Assembly (NCBI GenBank): GCA_944326735.1
Contig: CALVFC010000003.1
Location: forward strand, 1-38,312
Length of the DNA: 38,312 nt
Reading direction: 5' to 3'
Origin: an uncultured Limosilactobacillus sp.
Lineage (GTDB): Bacteria > Bacillota > Bacilli > Lactobacillales > Lactobacillaceae
The notes below the pieces were generated by a model. That model was not told where the DNA came from. It worked only from the letters and a program-made list of their open reading frames with translations, and did not search any database. Positions 1-7,095 of the stretch are shown here, piece after piece; within the stretch, counting starts at the first letter, position 1; every line of letters begins with the position of its first letter. A program made the translations under genes and the position numbers.

Positions 1-1188
1 ATGTCCTTTCGTCATAATGAAGAACTGGCACCTAACGTTAAATTAGAAAAAGAACCATTCATCACCATCATGATTCCTGCCCATAATGAGGAAGTTGTGA
101 TTCAAGATACTCTTGAATACCTCCTGAATGAGCTTAACTACCATAACTACGAAATCTTAGTAATGGATGATGGCAGTACCGACCGTACACCCACCATTCT
201 CAAACAAATGCAGGACCAGTATCCACGTCTCCGGGTAATCCAGATTGATGAAAATAAGGGAAAGGCGCACGCATTTAACATTGGGATTTTCTTTGCGAAG
301 GGCGAGTACATCCTCAGCAATGATGCCGATACGATTCCCGAACGTGATGCTCTAATGAAATACATGCGGTACTTCACCAGTCCGCGGGGGATCAACTATG
401 CCGCTATTACCGCTAACATGGATGTCTACAACCGTTCTACACTATGGGGAAAGTCGCAAACGGTCGAATTCTCCAGTATTGTAGGAATTATTAAACGCAG
501 CCAGACGGCCGTAAATAACACCATGTACGCTTATAGTGGTGCTAATACGATGTATCGGCGGGACTTTCTAATTGACGTCGGTGGTTTTCGCCAAGACCGG
601 GCAACAGAAGATATCAGTATTGCCTGGGACCATACTTTCATGAACGTCACCCCAAAATTTGCGCCCGATATTGTTTTCCATATGAACGTTCCAGAAACGT
701 TCCACGACCTTTATAAGCAACGCAAGCGTTGGGCCCAGGGCGGTACGGAAGTCTGGTTGACTAATTTCACCAAGATTCTCCGTCACCCGTGGCGCCACCG
801 CTTCGTCATTCCAATGTTGACTGATACGACGCTCTCGATCGTGTGGTCGTTCTTCTTCTGGATTACCAGTATTATTTTTGTCCTGTTGATGACTTATTTT
901 GCCGCTACCGGGAACTACGAACGGGTTTGGCACGGGATTGTCATGAGTATGATTTTCGTGACCTTCCAACTAATTGCGGGCCTTTTTCAGGTCCTCGCTG
1001 CCCTCGTCCTGGACTTTAATGGTTCCAAGCTCCGTTATTTAATGTTTTCACCGATCTACCTTCTCTTCACGTGGATCGTCAATCCATTGACCATCGTTAC
1101 CACCTTCCTTAAAGCCGTGAAAACGGTCATGGGCTACGGTAGTGGTAAGTGGGTCAGTCCCGAAAGGAAGGCCAATAGTAATGACTGA
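1..1188 (+). CDS. Family 2 glycosyltransferase, PgaC/IcaA-like processive polysaccharide synthase (5' end probably cut by window)
   Basis: Membrane glycosyltransferase expected to polymerise an extracellular polysaccharide from a nucleotide sugar and pass it through the membrane. GT-A motifs are in order: IPAHNEE (25-31), DDGSTD (56-61), DADT (108-111), TED with the catalytic-base Asp at 204, and QRKRW (240-244), the QxxRW signature of processive synthases. Three or four hydrophobic segments follow (about 270-300, 310-340, 345-370), and the tail ends in a WVSPER motif like that of PgaC. The first base of the window is the A of an ATG, but GT-A begins only 20 residues in, whereas relatives carry N-terminal membrane helices first; the true start is therefore probably upstream. 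The next gene's ATG overlaps this stop codon, so the two are translationally coupled. The product polymer (poly-GlcNAc, glucan or other) cannot be told from sequence. Confidence 0.85.
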   Translation: MSFRHNEELAPNVKLEKEPFITIMIPAHNEEVVIQDTLEYLLNELNYHNYEILVMDDGSTDRTPTILKQMQDQYPRLRVIQIDENKGKAHAFNIGIFFAKGEYILSNDADTIPERDALMKYMRYFTSPRGINYAAITANMDVYNRSTLWGKSQTVEFSSIVGIIKRSQTAVNNTMYAYSGANTMYRRDFLIDVGGFRQDRATEDISIAWDHTFMNVTPKFAPDIVFHMNVPETFHDLYKQRKRWAQGGTEVWLTNFTKILRHPWRHRFVIPMLTDTTLSIVWSFFFWITSIIFVLLMTYFAATGNYERVWHGIVMSMIFVTFQLIAGLFQVLAALVLDFNGSKLRYLMFSPIYLLFTWIVNPLTIVTTFLKAVKTVMGYGSGKWVSPERKANSND

Positions 1189-1975
1189 TTTAAAAATTTT
1201 CTTATGGTGGACCTTTGTTGTCTTTACCCTTATCTGTATCCTATTTTGTATTGAAGCCCACCTCCGTTACCGGAATAAAAAGGGCATCGACCAGGATCAT
1301 GGTTTTTCCAGTAAATACAAGTACTTCGGTCAACCAATTTATAACCAGGATGGTAAGATTCGTGGGTATGAATTACTACTCCGGGAATTTAACAAGCAGC
1401 AAAACAAATGGCAATTACCAAAAGACGTGGCCAACTTCCCGCTGAGTAAAATGGTCTACACAATTCGCCAGATTGATCCACAGATTACCGAGTCCATTCA
1501 GGTCTTAGCGCTAAATATGACGGTTAGTCAGATCACTGACTTTCGGGCTAATTACTTCTTCAAATGGGTATTAGGTGTGATTAATAAGCAACAATTATTC
1601 GTCGAAGTTGATGCTCATGATATTCGCAAAGCTGGTTTTATCCAACGCCGCCGGATGCTTACTGTTCTAAGGGGTCTTAACCACAACCACGTTAAAATCA
1701 CCATTGAAAACGTCGATTCATCCAAGGTGACTTACCAGATGTTGAAAAAGTTCCTACCATCCGTGGACTACCTTAAGTTCAATATCCACTCATTTAAGAA
1801 GTCACGAAACCATTGGATTGATATTACCCTGGCCCAGTGGCAACGCTTGATTAGCAAGTATCACATTACGCCAATCGTCGGTAAGGTCGAAGATCAGGAC
1901 CAAATCATCCTGGCTGACCAGTTGAAAATTAACCTGCGGCAGGGTTATGCCTATGGTCATCCTGGGAAAGTGTAA
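1181..1975 (+). CDS. Membrane-anchored degenerate EAL-domain protein (probable c-di-GMP effector, not an active phosphodiesterase)
   Basis: 264 residues starting at ATG 1181, which follows an AGGAAGG ribosome site and overlaps the upstream stop by 8 bases; a longer in-frame start at 1142 lies inside the synthase gene and lacks such a site. One transmembrane helix (about 6-26) is followed by an EAL fold (about 48-262). Conserved landmarks are ELLLR (64-68, in place of EAL-x-R), N112, E142, K199 and QGY..G.P (254-261). The catalytic Asp pair of DDFGTG is E176-N177, the KxD aspartate is N201, and the EGVE glutamate is replaced (VGKVED, 233-238). These residues coordinate the metal in active EAL phosphodiesterases, so hydrolysis of c-di-GMP is unlikely. 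By analogy with degenerate GGDEF/EAL receptors it may bind c-di-GMP and gate the adjoining synthase; that role is inference. Confidence 0.8.
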   Translation: MTDLKIFLWWTFVVFTLICILFCIEAHLRYRNKKGIDQDHGFSSKYKYFGQPIYNQDGKIRGYELLLREFNKQQNKWQLPKDVANFPLSKMVYTIRQIDPQITESIQVLALNMTVSQITDFRANYFFKWVLGVINKQQLFVEVDAHDIRKAGFIQRRRMLTVLRGLNHNHVKITIENVDSSKVTYQMLKKFLPSVDYLKFNIHSFKKSRNHWIDITLAQWQRLISKYHITPIVGKVEDQDQIILADQLKINLRQGYAYGHPGKV

Positions 1976-1978
1976 GAT

Positions 1979-2007
1979 TTGCTTTTTATATTAAGTCATG
2001 ATATATT
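1979..2007 (+). promoter_or_regulatory. Sigma-A promoter for the elaA-alaX unit
   Basis: TTGCTT (1979-1984), a 17-base spacer and TATATT (2002-2007) directly after the EAL gene stop. It would give a leader of about 120 bases before the acetyltransferase gene, holding two hairpins (2029-2048 and 2056-2111). Confidence 0.55.
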
Positions 2008-2028
2008 GACCACAATTAAATATCGCTA

Positions 2029-2115
2029 CCTGGTTCCCCGGAATCAGGAATAATAGCATCCAACTTTATCTCGTTAGGGCTTCCGTATGGAAGAGAGATA
2101 AGGTTGGATGCTTTT
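2029..2115 (+). promoter_or_regulatory. Structured leader with terminator-like hairpin ahead of the acetyltransferase gene
   Basis: A compact hairpin (CCTGGTTC...GAATCAGG, 2029-2048) is followed by a 17-bp stem (2056-2072 with 2095-2111, one G-U pair). The loop of that stem contains a further CTTCC/GGAAG hairpin. TTTT begins right after the stem, and the ribosome site AAAGGAGG follows at about 2120. As a plain terminator it would end the synthase-EAL operon. Because a good promoter lies upstream of it, it may instead act as an attenuator in the leader of the next operon. Confidence 0.5.
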
Positions 2116-2137
2116 GCTTTAAAGGAGGAATTGAGCG

Positions 2138-2584
2138 ATGAAAATAGTAGTAAAAAAGTTAGCAGAATTAAGCAGTGAAGAATGGTGCGATCTTGTTGCG
2201 GAACGGATTAAGGTTTTCGTGGTGGAACAACACTGTCCCTACCAAGAAGTTGACCAGGATGACCACCATGCTTACCACTTGGTTTTGAAAGATGACCAAA
2301 ATAACTTGGTTGGCTATACAAGAATTTACCGGCGAAATGACGGTAAGGTGACGTTTGGGCGGGTTCTTGTTCCAAAGGAATACCGAAAAAATCACTATGG
2401 TCGTCGGTTAGTTCAGGCAACAATTGACGAGGTTCATAAACTGTTTCCCCATGAGGATATTCAAATTCAGGCCCAGGCTTACCTAGAAAACTTCTACCAT
2501 TCTTTTGGTTTCCAACCGATCTCCAAAGTCTACTTGGAAGATAATATTCCCCACTTAGATATGTTATTGAAAGGAGCAAACTAA
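2138..2584 (+). CDS. elaA: GNAT acetyltransferase, ElaA family
   Basis: 148-residue single-domain N-acetyltransferase. The N-terminal block ERIKVFVVEQ..PYQEVDQDD (about 22-42) is the hallmark of the ElaA branch of GNAT proteins. The acetyl-CoA-binding region is GRVLVPKEYRKNHYGRRLV (about 74-92), and the C-terminal AQAYLENFYHSFGFQ block packs the substrate side. The natural substrate of ElaA proteins is not established. The ribosome site AAAGGAGGA lies about 10 bases before the ATG. The next gene starts one base after this stop, so both are probably cotranscribed. The symbol reflects family resemblance only. Confidence 0.8.
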   Translation: MKIVVKKLAELSSEEWCDLVAERIKVFVVEQHCPYQEVDQDDHHAYHLVLKDDQNNLVGYTRIYRRNDGKVTFGRVLVPKEYRKNHYGRRLVQATIDEVHKLFPHEDIQIQAQAYLENFYHSFGFQPISKVYLEDNIPHLDMLLKGAN

Positions 2585-2585
2585 A

Positions 2586-3704
2586 ATGATAAAACCAACT
2601 GCTTATGATAATTTTGAGAAGCTCACTTGTACCACCCAAATAGCGGAAGTTAAAAACGGCTACTATGCATTTAACGAGACTGTTTTCTACGGTGAGAAAG
2701 GTGGTCAATTAGCTGATCACGGAACCATTAATGGTTTACCAGTGATCGACCTGAAATGGGACCATGGAACGCTTTACCATAAGGTTGACGGTGATTTGCA
2801 TAACCCAATTCATATGCAAGTGGACGCCCAGACACGATGGATCAATACAACTGTCCAAAGTGCTTTCCACCTCTTAGATGGTTATTATGCTCATCAACCA
2901 ATGAAAATAATAGAAGTGCACGCCAATCCGGATAGTGAGTGGTACATTGTCGACTCCAAACAGGTGACTACCCAACAACTAGCTGATGTGGAGCAATGGA
3001 TGAATGATGTCATCCATCAAGATATCCAAACCAGTTTTAGTTATGTTAAAGGCAGTGAATATCCAGATAAAGCTGACCAGAAGTACCCTGTCGTGCGGTT
3101 AGTTCATTTTGGTAATATCAACACACAGCCTTGTGGTACCTGTCATGTTAACCATACTAGTCAGTTGCAAAGCTTTGCCATTATCGGCACGGCCAAGGTT
3201 TCCACAGGTACTAAAATCTACATTACGGTCAACCAAGTAACCACCGACCGTTTAAAGAAAGATGAACAAGTATTAAATGACGTTACCAATAAATTGAGCG
3301 TTAATCGTGATCAAATTTTACCTGGTATTTCTGACCTACAGGCAAAAAATAAACAATTAAAGAAGCAATTGAAGGCGTACCGTCAGCAATTAGCAAAGAT
3401 CACTATCCAGCAAATTATTATGAAAAATCAAGCTGTCAATTACATTAACATTAATAATGCCGGTGATTTATCGGTATTGGCACCACAATTACTTCGTCAG
3501 ATAAAAGAAACCAAGCTTATTCTCGCCCAATTTGAGAATAAAACCTACTTTGCCATTGTCTCACCACAAAATGTAGCCCATGACGTTTTAGCTAAGTTCC
3601 ATCAAGCTGGTGAGATTCGTGGTGGGGGCTCCGCACAAATCGTTACAGGCAATACATCAGTATCAGGGGAGCAATTATCAGATCTTTTTAAGACAATCCT
3701 GTAA
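2586..3704 (+). CDS. alaX: AlaX-type alanyl-tRNA trans-editing protein with C-terminal DHHA1-like domain
   Basis: 372-residue homologue of the editing half of alanyl-tRNA synthetase, expected to hydrolyse mischarged Ser- or Gly-tRNA(Ala). The N-terminal barrel contains FYGEKGGQ (34-41), matching the FYPEGGGQ motif. The zinc-site region is seen at QSAFHLLDG (91-99) and CGTCH (183-187). C183, H187 and H95 match zinc ligands, but the first His of HxxxH is Gln91. A coiled linker (about 245-275) leads to a DHHA1/C-Ala-like domain ending in IRGGGSAQIVTGN. With both domains it resembles long AlaX-L proteins. It has its own ribosome site (AAGGAG at the end of the previous gene). It converges on a prolyl-tRNA editing gene, a suggestive pairing of proofreading functions. 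Whether the Gln change impairs zinc binding is unknown. Confidence 0.82.
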   Translation: MIKPTAYDNFEKLTCTTQIAEVKNGYYAFNETVFYGEKGGQLADHGTINGLPVIDLKWDHGTLYHKVDGDLHNPIHMQVDAQTRWINTTVQSAFHLLDGYYAHQPMKIIEVHANPDSEWYIVDSKQVTTQQLADVEQWMNDVIHQDIQTSFSYVKGSEYPDKADQKYPVVRLVHFGNINTQPCGTCHVNHTSQLQSFAIIGTAKVSTGTKIYITVNQVTTDRLKKDEQVLNDVTNKLSVNRDQILPGISDLQAKNKQLKKQLKAYRQQLAKITIQQIIMKNQAVNYININNAGDLSVLAPQLLRQIKETKLILAQFENKTYFAIVSPQNVAHDVLAKFHQAGEIRGGGSAQIVTGNTSVSGEQLSDLFKTIL

Positions 3705-3783
3705 TGCTTACGCGACCATTCGTCACTCACTTGGTGATAACATGATCCTGAAGAGTTTATCAAAATATTCCACACCACAAGTA

Positions 3784-3820
3784 AAAGCCTGCAAAGCATC
3801 TCAACTTTGCAGGCTTTCTT
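3784..3820. terminator. Bidirectional intrinsic terminator between alaX and the ProX-like gene
   Basis: Perfect 13-bp stem AAAGCCTGCAAAG (3784-3796) with CTTTGCAGGCTTT (3805-3817) and an 8-base loop. It sits between two convergent genes, with T residues on the right and A residues on the left, so it can serve both. Confidence 0.85.
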
Positions 3821-3825
3821 TGCAT

Positions 3826-4320
3826 TTATAAATCAATAATTTCTGGTTCAAAATCAATCGCCTTAAGGAACTTAATCAGGTCCGTGGTCTTGATGAAAAT
3901 GGTATGGGTATTTTCATTCGGGTGGAAAGTCTGAATTGGTTCATCCACGATGTCCTTATCAATATAAACCTTTACGTTATGGTCCTGATTATTCAACAAT
4001 CCGAATGGTGAAACAATTCCTGGTTCCAAGCCCAACTCTTCTTCAAGGTGTTCCGGGCGGGCCATTGAAACCCGTTTTGTCCCGGTGAGGTCCATAAATT
4101 CATGGAAATCCATCCGTTTCTTATCATCCATGATGACCATGTAAAACTTCTTTTTTTTGCCCTTCAGGAACATTGTCTTGGTCCGAACCCCTTCATGTCC
4201 CTCAATGTAGCGGTCTGCTTCTTCCGTCGTATGCGCCGCCGGGTGATCAACGACATCGTAATCGTCAATGCCTAATTTTTTCAATGCATCTTTGACTTGC
4301 TGGTAGGTCCCAATTGCCAT
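3826..4320 (-). CDS. ProX/YbaK-family prolyl-tRNA editing protein (Ala- or Cys-tRNA(Pro) deacylase)
   Basis: 164 residues from ATG at 4320, chosen because AAGGAG lies about 10 bases upstream; an in-frame ATG 21 bases earlier would bury that site. The whole protein is one YbaK/ProRS-INS fold. It shows the conserved lysine in RTKTMFL (K48), the LEPGIVSPFGL loop (about 111-121) and the FHPNENTHTIFI segment near the end. The VSPFGL and FHPN blocks are closer to PrdX/ProXp-ala (Ala-tRNA(Pro) hydrolysis) than to E. coli YbaK (Cys-tRNA(Pro)), but the exact substrate is uncertain. It is monocistronic and ends at a terminator shared with alaX. Confidence 0.82.
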   Translation of the reverse strand: MAIGTYQQVKDALKKLGIDDYDVVDHPAAHTTEEADRYIEGHEGVRTKTMFLKGKKKKFYMVIMDDKKRMDFHEFMDLTGTKRVSMARPEHLEEELGLEPGIVSPFGLLNNQDHNVKVYIDKDIVDEPIQTFHPNENTHTIFIKTTDLIKFLKAIDFEPEIIDL

Positions 4321-4406
4321 GATAATCAACTCCTTGTTCAAGTACCTAATTTAATTATAATCGTCGTGCGAAAAAAGAGCACCCATTAAATGAATGCCCT
4401 TTCAAA

Positions 4407-5318
4407 TTATTGCTGTTCAATTGTTGCACGGTCAGGAATTGATGGCATGGCGCCATTCTTTTGAACCGCCAGGGATGACGCCCGTTGTGCATACGTGATG
4501 GCTGCTTTTATATTGGTGAGCTGGGGAGTGAGTTCCGCCGCCAGAGCACCGACAAATGTGTCCCCTGCCGCGGTTGTATCTACTGCCTTTACCCGGAATG
4601 CAGGAACCTGGCCCACCTGGTCATGAATAGCGTAAAAGACTCCATGTTCCCCCAAAGTGATCATTACATTGGGAATGCCATGCTGGCGGAACCATGCAGC
4701 GGTTGCTTGCATTGAGTCGCGGTCGGTGACTGCAACCCCCGTTAGTTTTTCCGCTTCGGTTTCGTTGGGGATAATTAAATCAGTATATTCAAACAGTTGA
4801 GGATCAATGGAATGGGCAGGCGCTGGATTCAAAATGGTAACTACCCCGTGCGCCTTCGCTTGGCGGAATAAGTCGACCGTCACTGCTTGCGGCGTCTCAA
4901 ATTGAGCAACCAAAAAGTCTGCTTTTTCCAACAAGCCGTCAACCGAACCAACCATTGTCGTTGTAAGGGCCTGGTTAGCACCACCATAGACCAATATATT
5001 GTTTTGCCCACTCTCTTCAACCGTTACTAACGCACTGCCCGTGGCGTGGTTATTATCGACCATCACATGCTGCGTGTCGATATGGTTCTCCTGCAACTGT
5101 TTGATCATTGCACGCCCATCATCATCGTTACCAACTGCCCCGATAAATGCCGTGTGGGCACCTGAGCGTGCTGCTGCCACTGCTTGATTGGCTCCTTTGC
5201 CACCAGGAGCAACATGCTTATCATTGGCACTAATTGTTTCACCAGGTTGAGGAAAGTGTTCCACCCGGTAAGTTGTGTCAACATTGATACTTCCTAATAC
5301 AATTACCCGATTTGTCAC
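4407..5318 (-). CDS. rbsK: Ribokinase
   Basis: 303-residue PfkB-family sugar kinase phosphorylating D-ribose (ATP-dependent) to ribose-5-phosphate in the cytoplasm. I place the start at GTG 5318 because GGAGGA lies 7 bases upstream and the product then begins directly with the first beta strand (VTNRVIVLGSINVD) at normal ribokinase length; the more upstream ATG at 5354 lacks a site. Both PfkB signatures are present: PGGKGANQA near residue 40 and DTTAAGDTF near 250, whose Asp is the catalytic base. No ribose transporter or RbsR repressor lies nearby, and the upstream partner is a small membrane protein 41 bases away. Confidence 0.9.
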   Translation of the reverse strand: MTNRVIVLGSINVDTTYRVEHFPQPGETISANDKHVAPGGKGANQAVAAARSGAHTAFIGAVGNDDDGRAMIKQLQENHIDTQHVMVDNNHATGSALVTVEESGQNNILVYGGANQALTTTMVGSVDGLLEKADFLVAQFETPQAVTVDLFRQAKAHGVVTILNPAPAHSIDPQLFEYTDLIIPNETEAEKLTGVAVTDRDSMQATAAWFRQHGIPNVMITLGEHGVFYAIHDQVGQVPAFRVKAVDTTAAGDTFVGALAAELTPQLTNIKAAITYAQRASSLAVQKNGAMPSIPDRATIEQQ

Positions 5319-5359
5319 CGCGCTGTCCTCCAATTCTGATGCTTGCCCATTCACGATTC

Positions 5360-5656
5360 CTACTTTGAATTATTATCTTTTTCTGCTTGGTTGATCTTCA
5401 AAGAGAAGTAAATAACCGCTAAAGCATTACAAATAAAGAGAATCAATATTACCCAGCGAATCCAATTACTAATGTGAAGTCCCCGATAGATTGATAAAAT
5501 CAGCAAAATCAAACTAACTGGCTCAATCACGTGTAAGATCCGCTTGTTCTTGGTTATTTCGTCAGGAGCGGTGTAGTAACTAGCTTCCTTGGGATCAGCA
5601 TAGTTACCGTCCTCATAGTTTTCTTTTACCTGGTCATGGAGTTCTTTCATTTTCAT
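5360..5656 (-). CDS. Small hypothetical protein with two membrane helices
   Basis: 98 residues from ATG 5656, preceded by AGGGGAT about 9 bases upstream. I do not recognise the family. A hydrophilic, acidic/tyrosine-rich N-terminal part (1-39) precedes two hydrophobic segments (about 42-59 and 66-85) and a short charged tail, so both termini probably face the same side, likely the cytoplasm. It lies 41 bases before rbsK on the same strand and could be cotranscribed with it. No function can be assigned. Confidence 0.6.
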   Translation of the reverse strand: MKMKELHDQVKENYEDGNYADPKEASYYTAPDEITKNKRILHVIEPVSLILLILSIYRGLHISNWIRWVILILFICNALAVIYFSLKINQAEKDNNSK

Positions 5657-5728
5657 TGCATAATTATCCCCTATTAATTTTGCTACCAGCATATCAGATT
5701 ATTCCCATGGACGCTAGTTATGATACAA

Positions 5729-5769
5729 AATGAGCAGGGAAGTTTCACATGAAACATTTCCTGCTCATT
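5729..5769. terminator. Terminator-like hairpin carrying the parS-like site in its loop
   Basis: AATGAGCAGGGAA (5729-5741) pairs with TTTCCTGCTCATT (5757-5769). The interior 5741-5756 is itself a palindrome matching parS. On the (-) strand the stem is followed by TTTT, suiting termination of the aldo/keto reductase transcript. Confidence 0.65.
5741..5756. other. parS-like ParB/Spo0J binding site
   Basis: AGTTTCACATGAAACA matches 14 of 16 positions of the firmicute parS consensus TGTTTCACGTGAAACA. Differences are the first base and one central G-to-A change. It lies about 15 kb from oriC, where parS sites cluster. ParB itself is not in the window. Confidence 0.6.
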
Positions 5770-5788
5770 AGTTGAAATAATTACTTAA

Positions 5789-6679
5789 TTACCAGTGATC
5801 TGGAGTTGCCACATAGTCACCAATGCCATCAGGATTACCATTCCATTGGAAATCATGGTACCACAGTGAATGCTTCTCCTGGTCCAAAGCGTCAATCTGT
5901 TTCATTTCATCGTCAGTTAGCTTGAAATCAAAGATATCCATGTTTTGGATCATTCGTTGCTCATGAATCGTCTTTGCAATTTCGATCATGCCATGTTGTA
6001 ATCCCCACCGCAATTCAACTTGGGCAGCTGACTTGTGGTGTGCATCAGCAATTTGGTTAACAACCGGGTTCTTCAGTAATGTTCCCGAACCCAATGGTGA
6101 CCATGCTTCAACCTTAATGCCATGGCCACGGTCAAACTTCACAATTTCCGGCTGGTGAATGTGCGGGTTAAATTCAATTTGATTAACCGCGGGGACAACT
6201 GTTCCATGGTCCATCAAGTCGGTCAACCGTTCGTTATTAAAGTTAGAAACACCAATTGCTCGGGCTTGACCATCTTTGAGGATTGCTTCCATTGCCTTCC
6301 AGGTTTCATTATATTTACCATCCACTGGCCAGTGTTCCAATAACAAGTCTACATGGTCAGTTTGCAGGTTCTTTAACTGTTCTTCAAAGGCGCGGCGGAC
6401 ATGATCGTAGTCGCCCTGGTCACCATTAAAAATCTTGGTAGTGAGGAAGATATCAGAGCGTTTCAAGCCATCATTCTTCATGGCCGCTTGAATACCATCC
6501 CCAACTCCCTTTTCGTTTCCATACTGCTTAGCGGTATCAATTAACACGTACCCATTGTGGAGGGCCGCTTGTACAGCATGTGAGGCATCTTCAATTGTTG
6601 ATTTCCAGACTCCCAAACCAAGTTGCGGAATCTTAACACCATTGTTCAATTCGATCAGTGGTTGCATATTTTTATTCAA
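5789..6679 (-). CDS. Aldo/keto reductase (2,5-diketo-D-gluconate reductase-like)
   Basis: 296 residues if read from TTG 6679, which sits 7 bases after AGAGGTG; an ATG four codons later is the alternative. It is a single TIM-barrel NADPH-dependent carbonyl reductase. The AKR catalytic tetrad is complete in this numbering: D48 and Y53 (IDTAKQYGNE), K82 (TTKIF) and H116 (LLLEHWP). Signature 2 is seen at IGVSNFNNERL, and the cofactor-binding IAKTIHEQRMIQN block lies near the C-terminus. Substrates of such enzymes are broad and not deducible here. It is monocistronic and divergent from the T-box operon, sharing a -35 region with it. Confidence 0.87.
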   Translation of the reverse strand: MNKNMQPLIELNNGVKIPQLGLGVWKSTIEDASHAVQAALHNGYVLIDTAKQYGNEKGVGDGIQAAMKNDGLKRSDIFLTTKIFNGDQGDYDHVRRAFEEQLKNLQTDHVDLLLEHWPVDGKYNETWKAMEAILKDGQARAIGVSNFNNERLTDLMDHGTVVPAVNQIEFNPHIHQPEIVKFDRGHGIKVEAWSPLGSGTLLKNPVVNQIADAHHKSAAQVELRWGLQHGMIEIAKTIHEQRMIQNMDIFDFKLTDDEMKQIDALDQEKHSLWYHDFQWNGNPDGIGDYVATPDHW

Positions 6680-6705
6680 TATTCTCACCTCTTACGATCC
6701 ACCTT

Positions 6706-6735
6706 AACATATTTTTCTAAAATTTCGTTTGACAA
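6706..6735 (-). promoter_or_regulatory. Promoter of the aldo/keto reductase gene
   Basis: On the (-) strand: TTGTCA (6735-6730), an 18-base spacer and TATGTT (6711-6706). The -35 hexamer lies on the same bases as the -35 of the divergent T-box promoter. Confidence 0.5.
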
Positions 6736-6757
6736 ATGATAATTGAGCGAGTAAATT
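6729..6757 (+). promoter_or_regulatory. Promoter of the T-box operon
   Basis: TTGACA (6729-6734), a 17-base spacer and TAAATT (6752-6757). Transcription would begin near 6764, about 50 bases before Stem I. A second TTGACA at 6791 is too close to Stem I and has no -10. Confidence 0.55.
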
Positions 6758-6811
6758 AAAATACAATTAGAAAATGATTATAAAAACACGTTGACAAGAA
6801 AAGTAATTATC

Positions 6812-7048
6812 GTTTCTTCCGCAGAGAGTCCTTGCGTGGTGAAAAAGGATGAAGCAACGTTAACGAAAATCACTTTGAGTGCCGGGATGAAACAGTAGTA
6901 ATCTTCGGTGGGAGTAGCCCATTACAGCTGCCGTGTTTAATACAGCCGTATTGAACATTGAGGTTAGTAGTGTGAGCTATTAACGAACACAGGGTGGTAA
7001 CACGCAGAAGCGTCCCTCAATTCAGCAATGGATTGAGGGGCGCTTTTT
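6812..7048 (+). promoter_or_regulatory. T-box leader, specifier read as AUC (isoleucine)
   Basis: Stem I closes by GTTTC (6812-6816) with GAAAC (6889-6893), then TTCCG with CGGGA and CAGAG with CTTTG. AGAGAG (6823-6828) is the usual Stem I box. The specifier loop reads CGAAA-ATC-A at 6864-6872, giving codon AUC at 6869-6871 with the conserved A after it. Stem III is 6935-6943 with 6948-6956. The T-box AGGGTGGTAACACG is at 6991-7004; its UGGU would pair with a tRNA ending ACCA, as tRNA-Ile does. The terminator is GCGTCCCTCAAT (7010-7021) with ATTGAGGGGCGC (7032-7043) plus T's. Uncharged tRNA should favour antitermination. Confidence 0.88.
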
Positions 7049-7095
7049 ATAATCATTCAACAATCACTTTAGCAATTAGAGAGGAAGTTTTGATT

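Noticed and set aside
568..969. 133-codon open frame on the (-) strand inside the glycosyltransferase gene
   Set aside because: It is fully overlapped by a gene with intact catalytic motifs; no ribosome site or recognisable product.
2035..2042. TTCCCCGG-type sequence as a Noc site
   Set aside because: The palindrome departs from ATTTCCCGGGAAAT at several positions and is better explained as the hairpin at 2029-2048.
2208..2708. 166-codon (-) strand open frame across elaA and alaX
   Set aside because: It is antisense to two recognisable protein families and has no family features itself.
3610..3831. 73-codon (+) strand open frame running past the alaX stop
   Set aside because: It overlaps the conserved alaX C-terminus and runs through the terminator hairpin; no ribosome site.
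6791..6796. TTGACA as a T-box promoter -35
   Set aside because: Transcription would begin inside Stem I and there is no -10 at the right distance; the 6729-6757 promoter fits better.
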